The position numbers were made by a program, and so were the translations under genes. The notes under the pieces are model-generated. The model was not told where the DNA came from. It saw only the letters and a program-made list of their open reading frames with translations, and searched no databases. A DNA stretch of 32,124 bases from a virus: the IMG/VR virus record IMGVR_UViG_3300020165_000090, positions 1 to 32,124 of that record; one strand, given 5' to 3'. This document shows, piece after piece, positions 1 through 6,434 of the stretch. The number at the start of each line of letters is the position of its first letter. The stretch's first letter is position 1.

Positions 1-852
1 CTCGAGTTCATCCAGTTGCTTCTGTGTAATCTCTTCTTCAACAACTTCAACGTTGTCCAACCATACACGCTTGCAGGGTGAATCAGCCGTTTCCATAACC
101 AGATAGTTTGCACCCAAGACCTTAACAATACCCTGTTCACCAGTATTGGTTACACGTACCGTCTGACCTTCTTCAAACAGTTCACCGCGTACGTACGCCT
201 CACGTGTTTCGTTTACTGGGTCAAACTGTACCTTAGGAAGAGAAGTGTTCTCATCCAAGCCCATACCAGACCGTACAGCGTTGAATAGGTCTTTACCAGC
301 ACGGAACTTAGAGGGCAAACCTTTAGAGAAGGTAGCAAAGTCATTGTCAGATGCAGCAGCACGCATCTTTGATGCGCTCATGCCGGTTACACCTTCAGCA
401 TCAGGGTCACGTTCACCAGCAGAAACAACATTGATTCCGCCTTCAAAGTTATAGAAGCCGTGACGTGCATTCTCGCCATTGTACTTGTTCAGCAGTCCAT
501 TGAATTCAGAAACACGATCCGAACCAACTACAACGGTCAATTTCGTAAAGCCTTTGTCATACATCACAACAGCAGCATTCAGCATGTTCTTTACGTTCTT
601 ATCCATCATGATAGAGCGTGCATGCTTAGGGAACATCTTGCGCATGAACTTAATCTTTTGTTCATACGAAAGCGGATTCTTTTTCGCATCAGACGACTGC
701 GAAGCAAAGATAAAGTATTTGGCAGAGCCAGCAACCTTAGCCACCTTGTCCAGTAACTTCTCATGCCCGGTCGTTGGAGGATTAAACCGACCGAATGTAA
801 TTACAGCCTCTTGTGTATTCTCTACCAGAAACTCACGAAAACTCTTATACAC
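1..852 (-). CDS. HxGH-type nucleotidyltransferase (cytidylyl/adenylyltransferase-like), 3' end outside window
   Basis: Open frame of 284 codons that runs off the left edge. I chose a GTG start at 852 because AAAGGGTGG lies just upstream and the frame overlaps the preceding gene by 8 bases. Residues 19-33 carry a FGRFNPPTTGHE segment, the T/HxGH nucleotide-binding motif of the cytidylyltransferase/NMN-adenylyltransferase superfamily. Residues 157-164 (GMSASKMR) match the second ISSTxxR-type motif. These enzymes move an AMP or CMP onto a phosphorylated substrate; the substrate here cannot be read. The N-terminus, MYKSFREFLVE, resembles a T4 capsid-targeting sequence and is shared in style with the three genes upstream. 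After about residue 200 there is a poorly characterised extension. Fold is fairly sure, substrate unknown. Confidence 0.8.
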   Translation of the reverse strand, partial: MYKSFREFLVENTQEAVITFGRFNPPTTGHEKLLDKVAKVAGSAKYFIFASQSSDAKKNPLSYEQKIKFMRKMFPKHARSIMMDKNVKNMLNAAVVMYDKGFTKLTVVVGSDRVSEFNGLLNKYNGENARHGFYNFEGGINVVSAGERDPDAEGVTGMSASKMRAAASDNDFATFSKGLPSKFRAGKDLFNAVRSGMGLDENTSLPKVQFDPVNETREAYVRGELFEEGQTVRVTNTGEQGIVKVLGANYLVMETADSPCKRVWLDNVEVVEEEITQKQLDELE

Positions 853-2077
853 GTTGCCACCCTTTAATTGTCTCATCGCTAAAGTTATTCGTACTAAATT
901 CCATACGATCAACCAGTTTGAGTGCCGTGCCAGCGAGACGATCGATAGCAACAAAGCCTTCAGCACCGGTTACTTCATAACCATTAGCTTTCTTAATGAA
1001 TGTATTTATATCATTCAATTTACTTAGCTTGGCAATGATTAGAAGCTTAGCTGATACGATAGCCAGCTGCAATTCAAACAAAAACACCAATGAGCGCTTA
1101 TTCTCTTTAGAGAAGAAAGCCATAACCTGGTTACGCTTATCAACCTGAGCTTGCTTACCTTTTTCAGACTTACGCTTATCAATCTCTTTTTCAAAGCGAG
1201 CATCGATCCATTTGATCAGACCATCGACATGCTTCTTTGGGTCTTTAATAACTGTACCAGCGCGTACAAATGTATTGTTGTAAGTCTCAATAGTCTGTGC
1301 CAAAGAGCGATCAGATTCAAGAGTCTTAAGCGTCGAGCTTGCAATCTTATTAAACAGCTTACCAGCATTGGTCAGGTGTTTATTAACTTCCATGGTTTCA
1401 GAAGCCGTCAGTGTCGCCTTACCAGACATATCTTGCAGTTCAGCATCTTGCGACCAGACAGAAGCAACATTCTTGAATGCTTTGACGTTTACACCATAGT
1501 CAGCAGAGAGCGACTCAAAGTCAGAACCACGATAGGTTGTATGCCATACAACACCGATCTTTGCTTTCTTGATTTCTTTAGCTGCGTCAGTACCATCTTC
1601 AACAGCATATACAATGGTGTTAGGGTGAAAGCTAATGTACTTCTTACCATCATGGCTCATGGTCTTCAGGTCGTCCTGAGTGAACATAATGTCACCCTGT
1701 ACAATACCCTTAATACCAAGCTTCTTGAGTTCAGTATAAGCCACTTTCATTTTGTTGGCCAGATCAGGATTAGAAATGTCTGCATCAACATCAGCGTGTG
1801 ATTTGTATACCATTGGGTTCTTATTGAACAAACCCTTCTTAGCAACAAAGAACTCACCATCACGTGGATCAATACCAGCGAAGACAGCAGGTGCACCATC
1901 CCACTTAACAGTGACGTCGCGACCAGACTTAGCAGAGCCAGCCAACATATCACGCATGGCACGAAGCGCATTGATTGCTTCACGTGTACCCTTGACACCA
2001 CCATAAATGACAGCATCTTCAAGGTGCGTCATGTGTGTGTTCTTTTCTTCGGTCAAAAAGTTCTTAAAGGTTTTCAT
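845..2077 (-). CDS. Ligase/nucleotidyltransferase-superfamily-like protein with capsid-targeting-like N-terminus
   Basis: A 410-residue protein of a type recurring in T4-like phages without an assigned function. I see possible covalent nucleotidyltransferase motifs: KWDG at 58-61 (motif I, Lys would carry the AMP), GDIMF at 128-132 (motif III-like), EGFV at 373-376 (motif IV) and LKLVDR at 386-391 (motif V-like). The spacing is unusual because roughly 240 residues, partly charged coiled coil (about 290-330), separate motifs III and IV. The N-terminus MKTFKNFLTE is very close to T4 internal head proteins (MKTYQEFIAE in IPIII). The ATG overlaps the previous stop (ATGA), so translation is probably coupled. 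Ligase activity is an inference from motifs only. Confidence 0.72.
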   Translation of the reverse strand: MKTFKNFLTEEKNTHMTHLEDAVIYGGVKGTREAINALRAMRDMLAGSAKSGRDVTVKWDGAPAVFAGIDPRDGEFFVAKKGLFNKNPMVYKSHADVDADISNPDLANKMKVAYTELKKLGIKGIVQGDIMFTQDDLKTMSHDGKKYISFHPNTIVYAVEDGTDAAKEIKKAKIGVVWHTTYRGSDFESLSADYGVNVKAFKNVASVWSQDAELQDMSGKATLTASETMEVNKHLTNAGKLFNKIASSTLKTLESDRSLAQTIETYNNTFVRAGTVIKDPKKHVDGLIKWIDARFEKEIDKRKSEKGKQAQVDKRNQVMAFFSKENKRSLVFLFELQLAIVSAKLLIIAKLSKLNDINTFIKKANGYEVTGAEGFVAIDRLAGTALKLVDRMEFSTNNFSDETIKGWQRV

Positions 2078-2820
2078 GCGAATGGGTTCTTCTTGCTTGA
2101 GCCAGGGAGGGCGGAGTAGTTAGACTTAGGCATTTTGTCAATCTTGATTTCAGCCTGAACTTCATAGAACTGCGAGCGAGTAGAGATACGAATCTTAAAC
2201 TGACCTTTGCCAGCCAGTACAGGAATATCCTTAGGCAAGTCCAGTGGGTTACGGTTGCCAATCATATAGAAGTCATCAGCAGCTTGCATGTAATGAGCAG
2301 GTTCAGCTTTGCCTTCAAGATAATGAGCAGTAACCAGCTTACCAAGGTCAACATTGTCAACATGTAGAATGTAACGGTTGATACCAGGTTGAGCAAAGTA
2401 TGCTTTCATCACATCCAGTGGAACAGCATCCTTGTGCTTCAGTCCGCCTTTGTTAGTAGGAATACGCGGCTTGGCGATACCAGAGAACTTGGCAATCGCA
2501 TCCATAAACTCTTTAGCTTGACGCGACTTATTGATTTGCTCAACGGCAAACTTAGCTGCAGGTGTTGTGTAGGTTGTATCCCACTTGCGACCGTCAAAGA
2601 AGATACGAGGGTTAGACAAGTTGTCTGTGTGGTTCATCTTAACTTCAAGCCAAGTAGAACGACCGCCCTTTTCAATCTTAACGTCAGCATATGCAGCAGA
2701 CACCTTTGGGCGTTCAGCTTTCATGTCTTCCATTGCGTCAATGTAATCAGCAACGTCTTTTTCGTGCTTATCGGATTTAGCAGACTCATTGATAAATGCA
2801 AATGTTTTAAACGATTCCAT
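2074..2820 (-). CDS. Putative PD-(D/E)XK-type nuclease with capsid-targeting-like N-terminus
   Basis: A 248-residue protein. Near the N-terminus an acidic helix (Glu20 region) is followed by Asp46, a basic turn, and WLEVK at 57-61. This D...ExK pattern is the metal-binding core of PD-(D/E)XK nucleases. The rest (about 100-240) is not recognised. The first twelve residues, MESFKTFAFINE, follow the same aromatic/hydrophobic pattern ending in I-x-E as the neighbouring genes, so it may be packaged in the prohead and trimmed. It overlaps the upstream gene as TAATG and the downstream gene as ATGA, placing it in a tightly coupled late operon. Gene certain; nuclease role is inference. Confidence 0.7.
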   Translation of the reverse strand: MESFKTFAFINESAKSDKHEKDVADYIDAMEDMKAERPKVSAAYADVKIEKGGRSTWLEVKMNHTDNLSNPRIFFDGRKWDTTYTTPAAKFAVEQINKSRQAKEFMDAIAKFSGIAKPRIPTNKGGLKHKDAVPLDVMKAYFAQPGINRYILHVDNVDLGKLVTAHYLEGKAEPAHYMQAADDFYMIGNRNPLDLPKDIPVLAGKGQFKIRISTRSQFYEVQAEIKIDKMPKSNYSALPGSSKKNPFA

Positions 2821-3167
2821 TATGCGCGATCCCTTTTACGAGCAGCTGCACGACCTTTGCGGGCCAATGTATTAACACGTGTACCCTGACGCTTAACACG
2901 CTTCTCAATGCTTTTCTTTTGTGAGACAGACATATCGCTCTTAGCTTTACCACCTAACTTCTTGGTCAGGTTAGCAATAGCAGAACGACGTGCGCGCTTC
3001 TTAATGGTATCAGAGGAGGCAGTACGACGAGCAGCTTTATTCCGACCAAGCTTGAGCTTGCCCTTCATCCGGCGCATCATCATGCCTTTCTTTTTACGAG
3101 CGGCAGGCGAAAGTTCTTCTTCGACTTCTTCGCTATGTTCGATAACAAACTGAGTAAATGTTAACAT
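2820..3167 (-). CDS. Small highly basic protein, likely internal head/DNA-binding
   Basis: 115 residues from the ATG at 3167; an in-frame ATG at 3182 would add five. I prefer 3167 because it gives MLTFTQFVIE, matching the ten-residue leaders of the next genes, and has GGAAAA upstream. After an acidic stretch (about 11-20) the protein is almost wholly Lys/Arg-rich, with RKKKG, RRMKGKLK and repeated basic helices, and no hydrophobic core. Proteins of this style occur in T4-like marine phages. Basic composition, a late promoter about 40 bases upstream and a capsid-targeting-like leader suggest a head-associated DNA-binding protein. First gene of the four-gene late operon. Confidence 0.75.
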   Translation of the reverse strand: MLTFTQFVIEHSEEVEEELSPAARKKKGMMMRRMKGKLKLGRNKAARRTASSDTIKKRARRSAIANLTKKLGGKAKSDMSVSQKKSIEKRVKRQGTRVNTLARKGRAAARKRDRA

Positions 3168-3205
3168 GTCTGTGTTTTCCATAAGATATATCTGGTTCTG
3201 ATATA

Positions 3206-3213
3206 TATTTATA
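3206..3213 (-). promoter_or_regulatory. T4-type late promoter
   Basis: TATAAATA on the minus strand, the exact T4 late consensus recognised by gp55 with RNA polymerase. It lies in non-coding DNA about 40 bases before the ATG at 3167 and heads the four-gene operon down to position 1. Confidence 0.85.
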
Positions 3214-3232
3214 CAAACTTACATATTAGAAA

Positions 3233-3250
3233 AGGGGCTCAGAAGCCCCT
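3233..3250 (-). terminator. Rho-independent terminator after the 52-aa gene
   Basis: Seven-bp stem AGGGGCT/AGCCCCT with a TCTG loop, followed on the minus strand by TTTC. It overlaps the stop codon of the gene at 3249 and ends the early block just before the late promoter at 3206. Confidence 0.85.
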
Positions 3251-3407
3251 ATTTAATGTCAACATACATATCAGTTTTTCGGTTGCCTTGGAAAGACACA
3301 CGCGGCTGTTGATCAAACTTCTTCTTGTGATAGAAGTTCTGCACATCAGACAGCAGGTTGTTTGCAAAGGCGTACATCTTCGGGTCAGACGTGATAAAGG
3401 TGTTCAT
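3249..3407 (-). CDS. Small phage protein, 52 aa, unknown
   Basis: Starts MNTFITSDPKMYAF and ends TDMYVDIK. AAGGAA stands nine bases before the ATG, and the preceding gene stops two bases upstream, so it is the last gene of a short early operon. Its stop codon lies against the terminator at 3233-3250. No recognised domain; mixed charged sequence with an HKKKFDQQPRV segment, no membrane helix. Confidence 0.7.
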   Translation of the reverse strand: MNTFITSDPKMYAFANNLLSDVQNFYHKKKFDQQPRVSFQGNRKTDMYVDIK

Positions 3408-3409
3408 AC

Positions 3410-3595
3410 TTATATTTCCTTGTCAGTTTCAAAGTAGTCAGCCCAGAATACTGCAGCAGCGGCACGACGCCCTTCAGGTGTGTACATGGCAGTATGGAAG
3501 TCCATGCCATAACGAGAAACATCATAATTAGCAATACGCATAACCAAGTCGTTTTCTAGATCGCCCATACGATCTTCATAGATAATTTCAGACAT
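3410..3595 (-). CDS. Small phage protein, 61 aa, unknown
   Basis: I start at the ATG at 3595 (MSEIIYEDRMGD) because GCAGGAG precedes it and the upstream frame stops one base before it. A longer reading to 3655 has no such support and would cover the neighbouring gene. The protein is acidic at the N-terminus and ends in an alanine-rich helix (GRRAAAAVFWADYF). No family recognised. It is in a chain of small genes driven by the promoter at 4115-4142. Confidence 0.7.
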   Translation of the reverse strand: MSEIIYEDRMGDLENDLVMRIANYDVSRYGMDFHTAMYTPEGRRAAAAVFWADYFETDKEI

Positions 3596-3596
3596 A

Positions 3597-3686
3597 TTAT
3601 ACTCCTGCATTGTAGAGTGTGAAACCAATCGCAAAGAATGCGATGAAGGTGGCAAAGTAAATATAGAATTGAGTGTCTTTCTTCAT
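3597..3686 (-). CDS. 29-residue single-pass membrane peptide
   Basis: Reads MKKDTQFYIYFATFIAFF and continues through a hydrophobic helix to LYNAGV. Two lysines before one membrane helix fit a small inner-membrane protein. It begins four bases after the stop of the 129-aa gene and stops one base before the next start, so it fills the gap exactly. No clear ribosome site is visible, which lowers confidence. Confidence 0.5.
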   Translation of the reverse strand: MKKDTQFYIYFATFIAFFAIGFTLYNAGV

Positions 3687-3690
3687 TAGA

Positions 3691-4080
3691 TCAATCCAAG
3701 TTCTTGAGGGCAGGCTCAAGAAGGTGCAGCTCGCTGAATTCGGCGTAGTACCAACATTCTTCTTCAACGTCGTAAACATAAAGGAATTCACGATCGGTAT
3801 TGTTAAAGAAGTTTTTAATACATTCAGGGCTATCGGCGATTACTTCTGGCTCCCACTGATTGAGTGCATCAACGTTGCGCTCGTCGGTTGCAGTCTCTTC
3901 AACAGTTTCTCGCAAAGAAGAGAAAGAGCCAAGGGCAACCAGGTCAAGAATGTCTTCAACATCTTGGTAGTGGTCAAACAGCATTTGACCGTTGTACGCG
4001 AGGTAACCGTCCCAATGACAGTAAGCAGCGAGAATGGTGTTGTTTTCAGTGCGGATGCCGATGTTGCAGCGAGTAGCCAT
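3691..4080 (-). CDS. Conserved phage protein (ATRxNIGI...YCHWDGY type), 129 aa
   Basis: Begins MATRCNIGIRTENNT and has AAYCHWDGYLAYNGQ at about 18-32. This N-terminal pattern is common to a family of small proteins in many tailed phages whose function is unknown to me. The rest is acidic (VEETATDERN, YDVEEECWYY). No membrane segment. First gene after the terminator-promoter unit at 4115-4179 and probably cotranscribed with the three small genes below it. Confidence 0.8.
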   Translation of the reverse strand: MATRCNIGIRTENNTILAAYCHWDGYLAYNGQMLFDHYQDVEDILDLVALGSFSSLRETVEETATDERNVDALNQWEPEVIADSPECIKNFFNNTDREFLYVYDVEEECWYYAEFSELHLLEPALKNLD

Positions 4081-4114
4081 TGTCAGTCTCTTTTCGTGTC
4101 GTTGTTATAATTAT

Positions 4115-4142
4115 AATATAGTCACTTACCAGAAAAAGTAAA
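4115..4142 (-). promoter_or_regulatory. Early-type promoter, unit 1
   Basis: -35 TTTACT at 4142-4137, 16-bp spacer, -10 TATATT at 4120-4115, preceded by G as in the T4 early GTTTAC box, with GTGAC just before the -10. Drives the 129-aa gene at 3691-4080. The -35 shares a base with the terminator stem. Confidence 0.75.
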
Positions 4143-4179
4143 CCCCTAAAACGCACTTTTTCAAGATTCTTTTAAGGGT
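4142..4179 (-). terminator. Terminator fused to promoter unit 1
   Basis: Ten-bp stem ACCCTTAAAA/TTTTAGGGGT (one T-G pair) around a conserved loop, then TTTACTTTTTC. Ends the transcript of the gene at 4195-4458. Confidence 0.75.
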
Positions 4180-4194
4180 GTTACGTTTATGTCA

Positions 4195-4458
4195 CTATGC
4201 TACACTGAGAAGGGAAGGAGATACACGCCACAGAACGTTGTCTGCTTTGACCTTGATGGTCTGCTTATTGATCTTTTGGATCACACCCTTGACGAGTTCA
4301 CCACGCTTAGCAGTGAAGTAAACGTTCTGACCGACGCTGAAAGCGTCAGCGGTTTCGTTTTGAATCGCGCTCTGACGTGCTTTGATTTCTTTGATCAGGG
4401 CGTTGATGGTAGCTTTGTCAGCGCTGCGGATAGTCTTAAGAGTGGTTGCGTTAATCAT
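4195..4458 (-). CDS. Small protein with SH3/KOW-like segment, 87 aa
   Basis: ATG at 4458 (MINATTLKTIRSAD) with AAAGAGA upstream. N-terminal half is a helix rich in Lys/Ala. From about residue 42 the pattern VGQNVYFTAKRGELVKG followed by alternating hydrophobics resembles a small SH3-like/KOW beta barrel, often seen in nucleic-acid or protein-binding modules; this is a weak structural guess. Single gene between its own promoter (4491-4518) and a terminator (4142-4179). Confidence 0.7.
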   Translation of the reverse strand: MINATTLKTIRSADKATINALIKEIKARQSAIQNETADAFSVGQNVYFTAKRGELVKGVIQKINKQTIKVKADNVLWRVSPSLLSVA

Positions 4459-4490
4459 GATCAATCTCTTTCGTTCGTTGGTATAATTAT

Positions 4491-4518
4491 AATATAGTCA
4501 CTTACCAGAAAAAGTAAA
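4491..4518 (-). promoter_or_regulatory. Early-type promoter, unit 2
   Basis: -35 TTTACT at 4518-4513, 16-bp spacer, -10 TATATT at 4496-4491. Nearly identical to units 1 and 3. Drives the gene at 4195-4458. Confidence 0.75.
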
Positions 4519-4555
4519 CCTACAAAATGCACTTTTTCAAGATTCTTTTGTAGGT
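4518..4555 (-). terminator. Terminator fused to promoter unit 2
   Basis: Ten-bp perfect stem ACCTACAAAA/TTTTGTAGGT. Both arms differ from unit 1 in compensating fashion, which supports the hairpin as the selected feature. Ends the transcript of the gene at 4568-4801. Confidence 0.8.
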
Positions 4556-4567
4556 GTTACGTTTATG

Positions 4568-4801
4568 TCACTGAGCAACGTCAGACGTGACAAAGAACGG
4601 ACAATCTGCTGCGGTGCTCCACCATTGATCGTCTTGCTGCTTTTGCTTCACGTACTGATCAACAGTCGTATCACGATCGGCGCACCAATCAACAAAGAAC
4701 GCGTCACGAGCTGCATCAGCCTTAGCTTGAGTCGAGTACGTGCCAACAACCCAATCAGTATCAAAGTCAACTGTCTGCCAAACGGTCCAAACTTTTTGCA
4801 T
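4568..4801 (-). CDS. Small phage protein, 77 aa, unknown
   Basis: Starts at ATG 4801 (MQKVWTVWQTVDFDTDW) with AAAGAGA upstream. A longer reading to 4879 would enter the promoter and terminator and is not credible. Tryptophan-rich, with a predicted helix (STQAKADAARDAFF) and a Gln/Asp-rich segment near the end. No family recognised. Monocistronic early-type gene. Confidence 0.7.
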   Translation of the reverse strand: MQKVWTVWQTVDFDTDWVVGTYSTQAKADAARDAFFVDWCADRDTTVDQYVKQKQQDDQWWSTAADCPFFVTSDVAQ

Positions 4802-4837
4802 ATCAAACTCTCTTTCGTTCGTCGTTGTTATAATTAT

Positions 4838-4865
4838 AATATAGTCACTTACGAAAAAATGTAAA
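4838..4865 (-). promoter_or_regulatory. Early-type promoter, unit 3
   Basis: -35 TTTACA at 4865-4860, 16-bp spacer, -10 TATATT at 4843-4838. Drives the gene at 4568-4801. Confidence 0.75.
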
Positions 4866-4902
4866 CCCTTAAAATGCACTTTTTCAAGATTCTTTTAAGG
4901 GT
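4865..4902 (-). terminator. Terminator fused to promoter unit 3
   Basis: Ten-bp perfect stem ACCCTTAAAA/TTTTAAGGGT, then TTTACATTTTTTC. Ends the operon of the genes at 5638-4918. Confidence 0.8.
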
Positions 4903-4917
4903 GTTACGTTTATGTCA

Positions 4918-5205
4918 CTAAACTCCATCATCAAAGTATTTGTCAAACCAGTCACGCCCTTGTGCGTAACCAGGGTTCTTAGGGTTCAAGCTCATTGGAA
5001 CGAATGCCCACAAGTCAGAGAAGTTTCCCGAGCTACGCGGGAATCCATCCAAGAAGACGGCCAACGGATCAGCAGAGTCGTAGCCCGTTCCCGTGTAGTT
5101 CGACTTACCGCGAACCTGGACACGAGAGTTAGGTCTATCAGTTCTCCACAAAGTGCAGACCGTCATATCATTGTAAACATCGACCTTCAACAAACGACCT
5201 GCCAT
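4918..5205 (-). CDS. Small phage protein, 95 aa, unknown
   Basis: Starts at ATG 5205 (MAGRLLKVDVYNDM) with a strong AGGAGGA site. Beta-rich N-terminal half (VCTLWRTDR, VQVRGKSNYTGTGY) and an aromatic C-terminal half (FSDLWAFVPMSLNP, GRDWFDKYFDDGV). No recognised motif and no membrane helix. Last gene of a three-gene early operon with those at 5220 and 5408. Confidence 0.72.
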   Translation of the reverse strand: MAGRLLKVDVYNDMTVCTLWRTDRPNSRVQVRGKSNYTGTGYDSADPLAVFLDGFPRSSGNFSDLWAFVPMSLNPKNPGYAQGRDWFDKYFDDGV

Positions 5206-5219
5206 ATTATCCTCCTAGG

Positions 5220-5405
5220 TTAGGTCTTAGCCCAGTCATACACTTCGTTGTATGTAAGCTTTCCGTCAATAGACTGCTGGATTAGATCAGCAATCTCTTT
5301 ACACGTGTCATAGAGTTCAATGTCAACACCGAACTCGGTACACAGTTCTTCTTTGGACCACAGCATATCATCAGAGTGGACCAGTGCGCTAATTAATCGT
5401 TTCAT
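5220..5405 (-). CDS. Small acidic phage protein, 61 aa, unknown
   Basis: MKRLISALVHSDDMLWS..., almost wholly helical by appearance, acidic, ending VYDWAKT. It begins two bases after the previous stop (CTGTAAAAATG), so translation is probably coupled. Nothing recognised. Confidence 0.7.
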   Translation of the reverse strand: MKRLISALVHSDDMLWSKEELCTEFGVDIELYDTCKEIADLIQQSIDGKLTYNEVYDWAKT

Positions 5406-5407
5406 TT

Positions 5408-5638
5408 TTACAGGTCCTTCACATATTCAATCGAGTAATTTCTCTCGATAACTTCACGATGGATTTCAGCCAAATAGCCTTCATCAAGATTGGTATCTTC
5501 GTGCTCATTGTGAGACTCAACGTTGCGGTCAAATGCATCAAGAATGTGTTCTTGTGCTGCTTCAACAGTCATGAACACGTCAGAAACAAACGACTTGGCT
5601 TCGCCATTGACTTCATAGTGGTAATTAACTTTATACAT
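5408..5638 (-). CDS. Small phage protein, 76 aa, unknown
   Basis: ATG at 5638 (MYKVNYHYEVNGEAKS) with AGGTG upstream; the longer reading to 5722 would run through the promoter and terminator. Beta-like N-terminus, then an acidic helical region (ESHNEHEDTNLDEGYL). First gene after the promoter at 5671-5699. No family recognised. Confidence 0.7.
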   Translation of the reverse strand: MYKVNYHYEVNGEAKSFVSDVFMTVEAAQEHILDAFDRNVESHNEHEDTNLDEGYLAEIHREVIERNYSIEYVKDL

Positions 5639-5670
5639 TTGAGTCACCTGTTGTTCGTTGGTATGTATAT

Positions 5671-5699
5671 AATATAGTAAAACCCAGGCCATTTGTAAA
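5671..5699 (-). promoter_or_regulatory. Early-type promoter, unit 4 (-35 inside a terminator loop)
   Basis: -35 TTTACA at 5699-5694, 17-bp spacer, -10 TATATT at 5676-5671. The -35 lies in the loop of the hairpin 5681-5710 and one hairpin arm forms part of the spacer. Drives the genes at 5638-4918. Confidence 0.75.
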
Positions 5700-5710
5700 T
5701 AGCCTGGGTT
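5681..5710 (-). terminator. Terminator after thyX, overlapping promoter unit 4
   Basis: Nine-bp perfect stem AACCCAGGC/GCCTGGGTT followed on the minus strand by TTAC and on the plus strand by CATTTTTTT, so it may work in both directions. It ends the large transcript through uvsX, 41 and thyX. Confidence 0.85.
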
Positions 5711-5743
5711 CATTTTTTTCAAATAAATGTGTAAGTGTGTCTT

Positions 5744-6433
5744 TTACAACACACCCATTTCCTTCCAACGAGGTTTCAAGAATGGGAATTCCTGAACAAT
5801 CTCAAGAGCTGCATCACGTGCAATGTCACGATGCTCTTTCTGAGTTTCGATACCAGCACGCAGTTCAATGTAATGAATCCAGGAGCGCAGTGTTCCATTC
5901 ATGTACATGGTAGAGCGTGTCATACCTTCAGGGAGGATAGCACGAGCTTGCTCTTTAGCAATACCCCTATCAATAGCTTCTGCATAAATGCGGTGCACTT
6001 GTTCAGAGATAAACTTTTGTTGTGCATCCCACCAGGCTTCAAGGGCAACGTCAGATGTTTCAATAGAATTCTGTCGGTTCTTCTCATCTTGCAAACGTGC
6101 TTCACGTATATCAAAGTCGCCCAGTTTAGTTGCATCAGCATACCGCTGAGAGAATTCCTGGAAACTGAATGAACGATGACGAAGAATCTGACGAGCAATA
6201 TCACGTGTCGTATTGATTTCCATCGTAACGTTTACCATCTCAAACGGAGACCAATGCTTATGCTTAATCAGGTAAGCAATCAAGCGGTCAGCAGACTCGT
6301 GGTTATGCTGGTTCGTCGGATTGGATACACGTGCTGTATATACAATAAACTCTTCAGCAGTCAGTTCTTTGCCCACACCCTCAACATACGTCTTAATAGT
6401 AGGAGCGGTAGCAGCAATCAGTTTAACATTCAT
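5744..6433 (-). CDS. thyX: Flavin-dependent thymidylate synthase ThyX
   Basis: Makes dTMP from dUMP with methylene-tetrahydrofolate, FAD and NADPH. The signature RHRxxSxxxxSxR is intact at 85-97 (RHRSFSFQEFSQR). Also seen are SADRLIAYL and, near the C-terminus, LRSWIHYIELR, where the conserved Arg binds dUMP in known enzymes. Length 229 is normal. ATG at 6433 follows the gp41 stop (CTATAGAATG) after one base; a longer reading is only overlap with gp41. T4 itself uses a ThyA-type enzyme, so ThyX is a replacement or addition. dCMP deaminase at 10513 can supply its dUMP. Sure. Confidence 0.96.
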   Translation of the reverse strand: MNVKLIAATAPTIKTYVEGVGKELTAEEFIVYTARVSNPTNQHNHESADRLIAYLIKHKHWSPFEMVNVTMEINTTRDIARQILRHRSFSFQEFSQRYADATKLGDFDIREARLQDEKNRQNSIETSDVALEAWWDAQQKFISEQVHRIYAEAIDRGIAKEQARAILPEGMTRSTMYMNGTLRSWIHYIELRAGIETQKEHRDIARDAALEIVQEFPFLKPRWKEMGVL

Positions 6434-6434
6434 T

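Noticed and set aside
1151-1801. Plus-strand open frame of 216 codons
   Set aside because: It is antisense to the ligase-like gene, with a cysteine/serine-rich nonsense-like composition.
4095-4917. CRISPR array
   Set aside because: The repeats are intergenic promoter/terminator units about 100 bases long separated by genes, not short repeats with uniform spacers. No CRISPR array was seen in the window.
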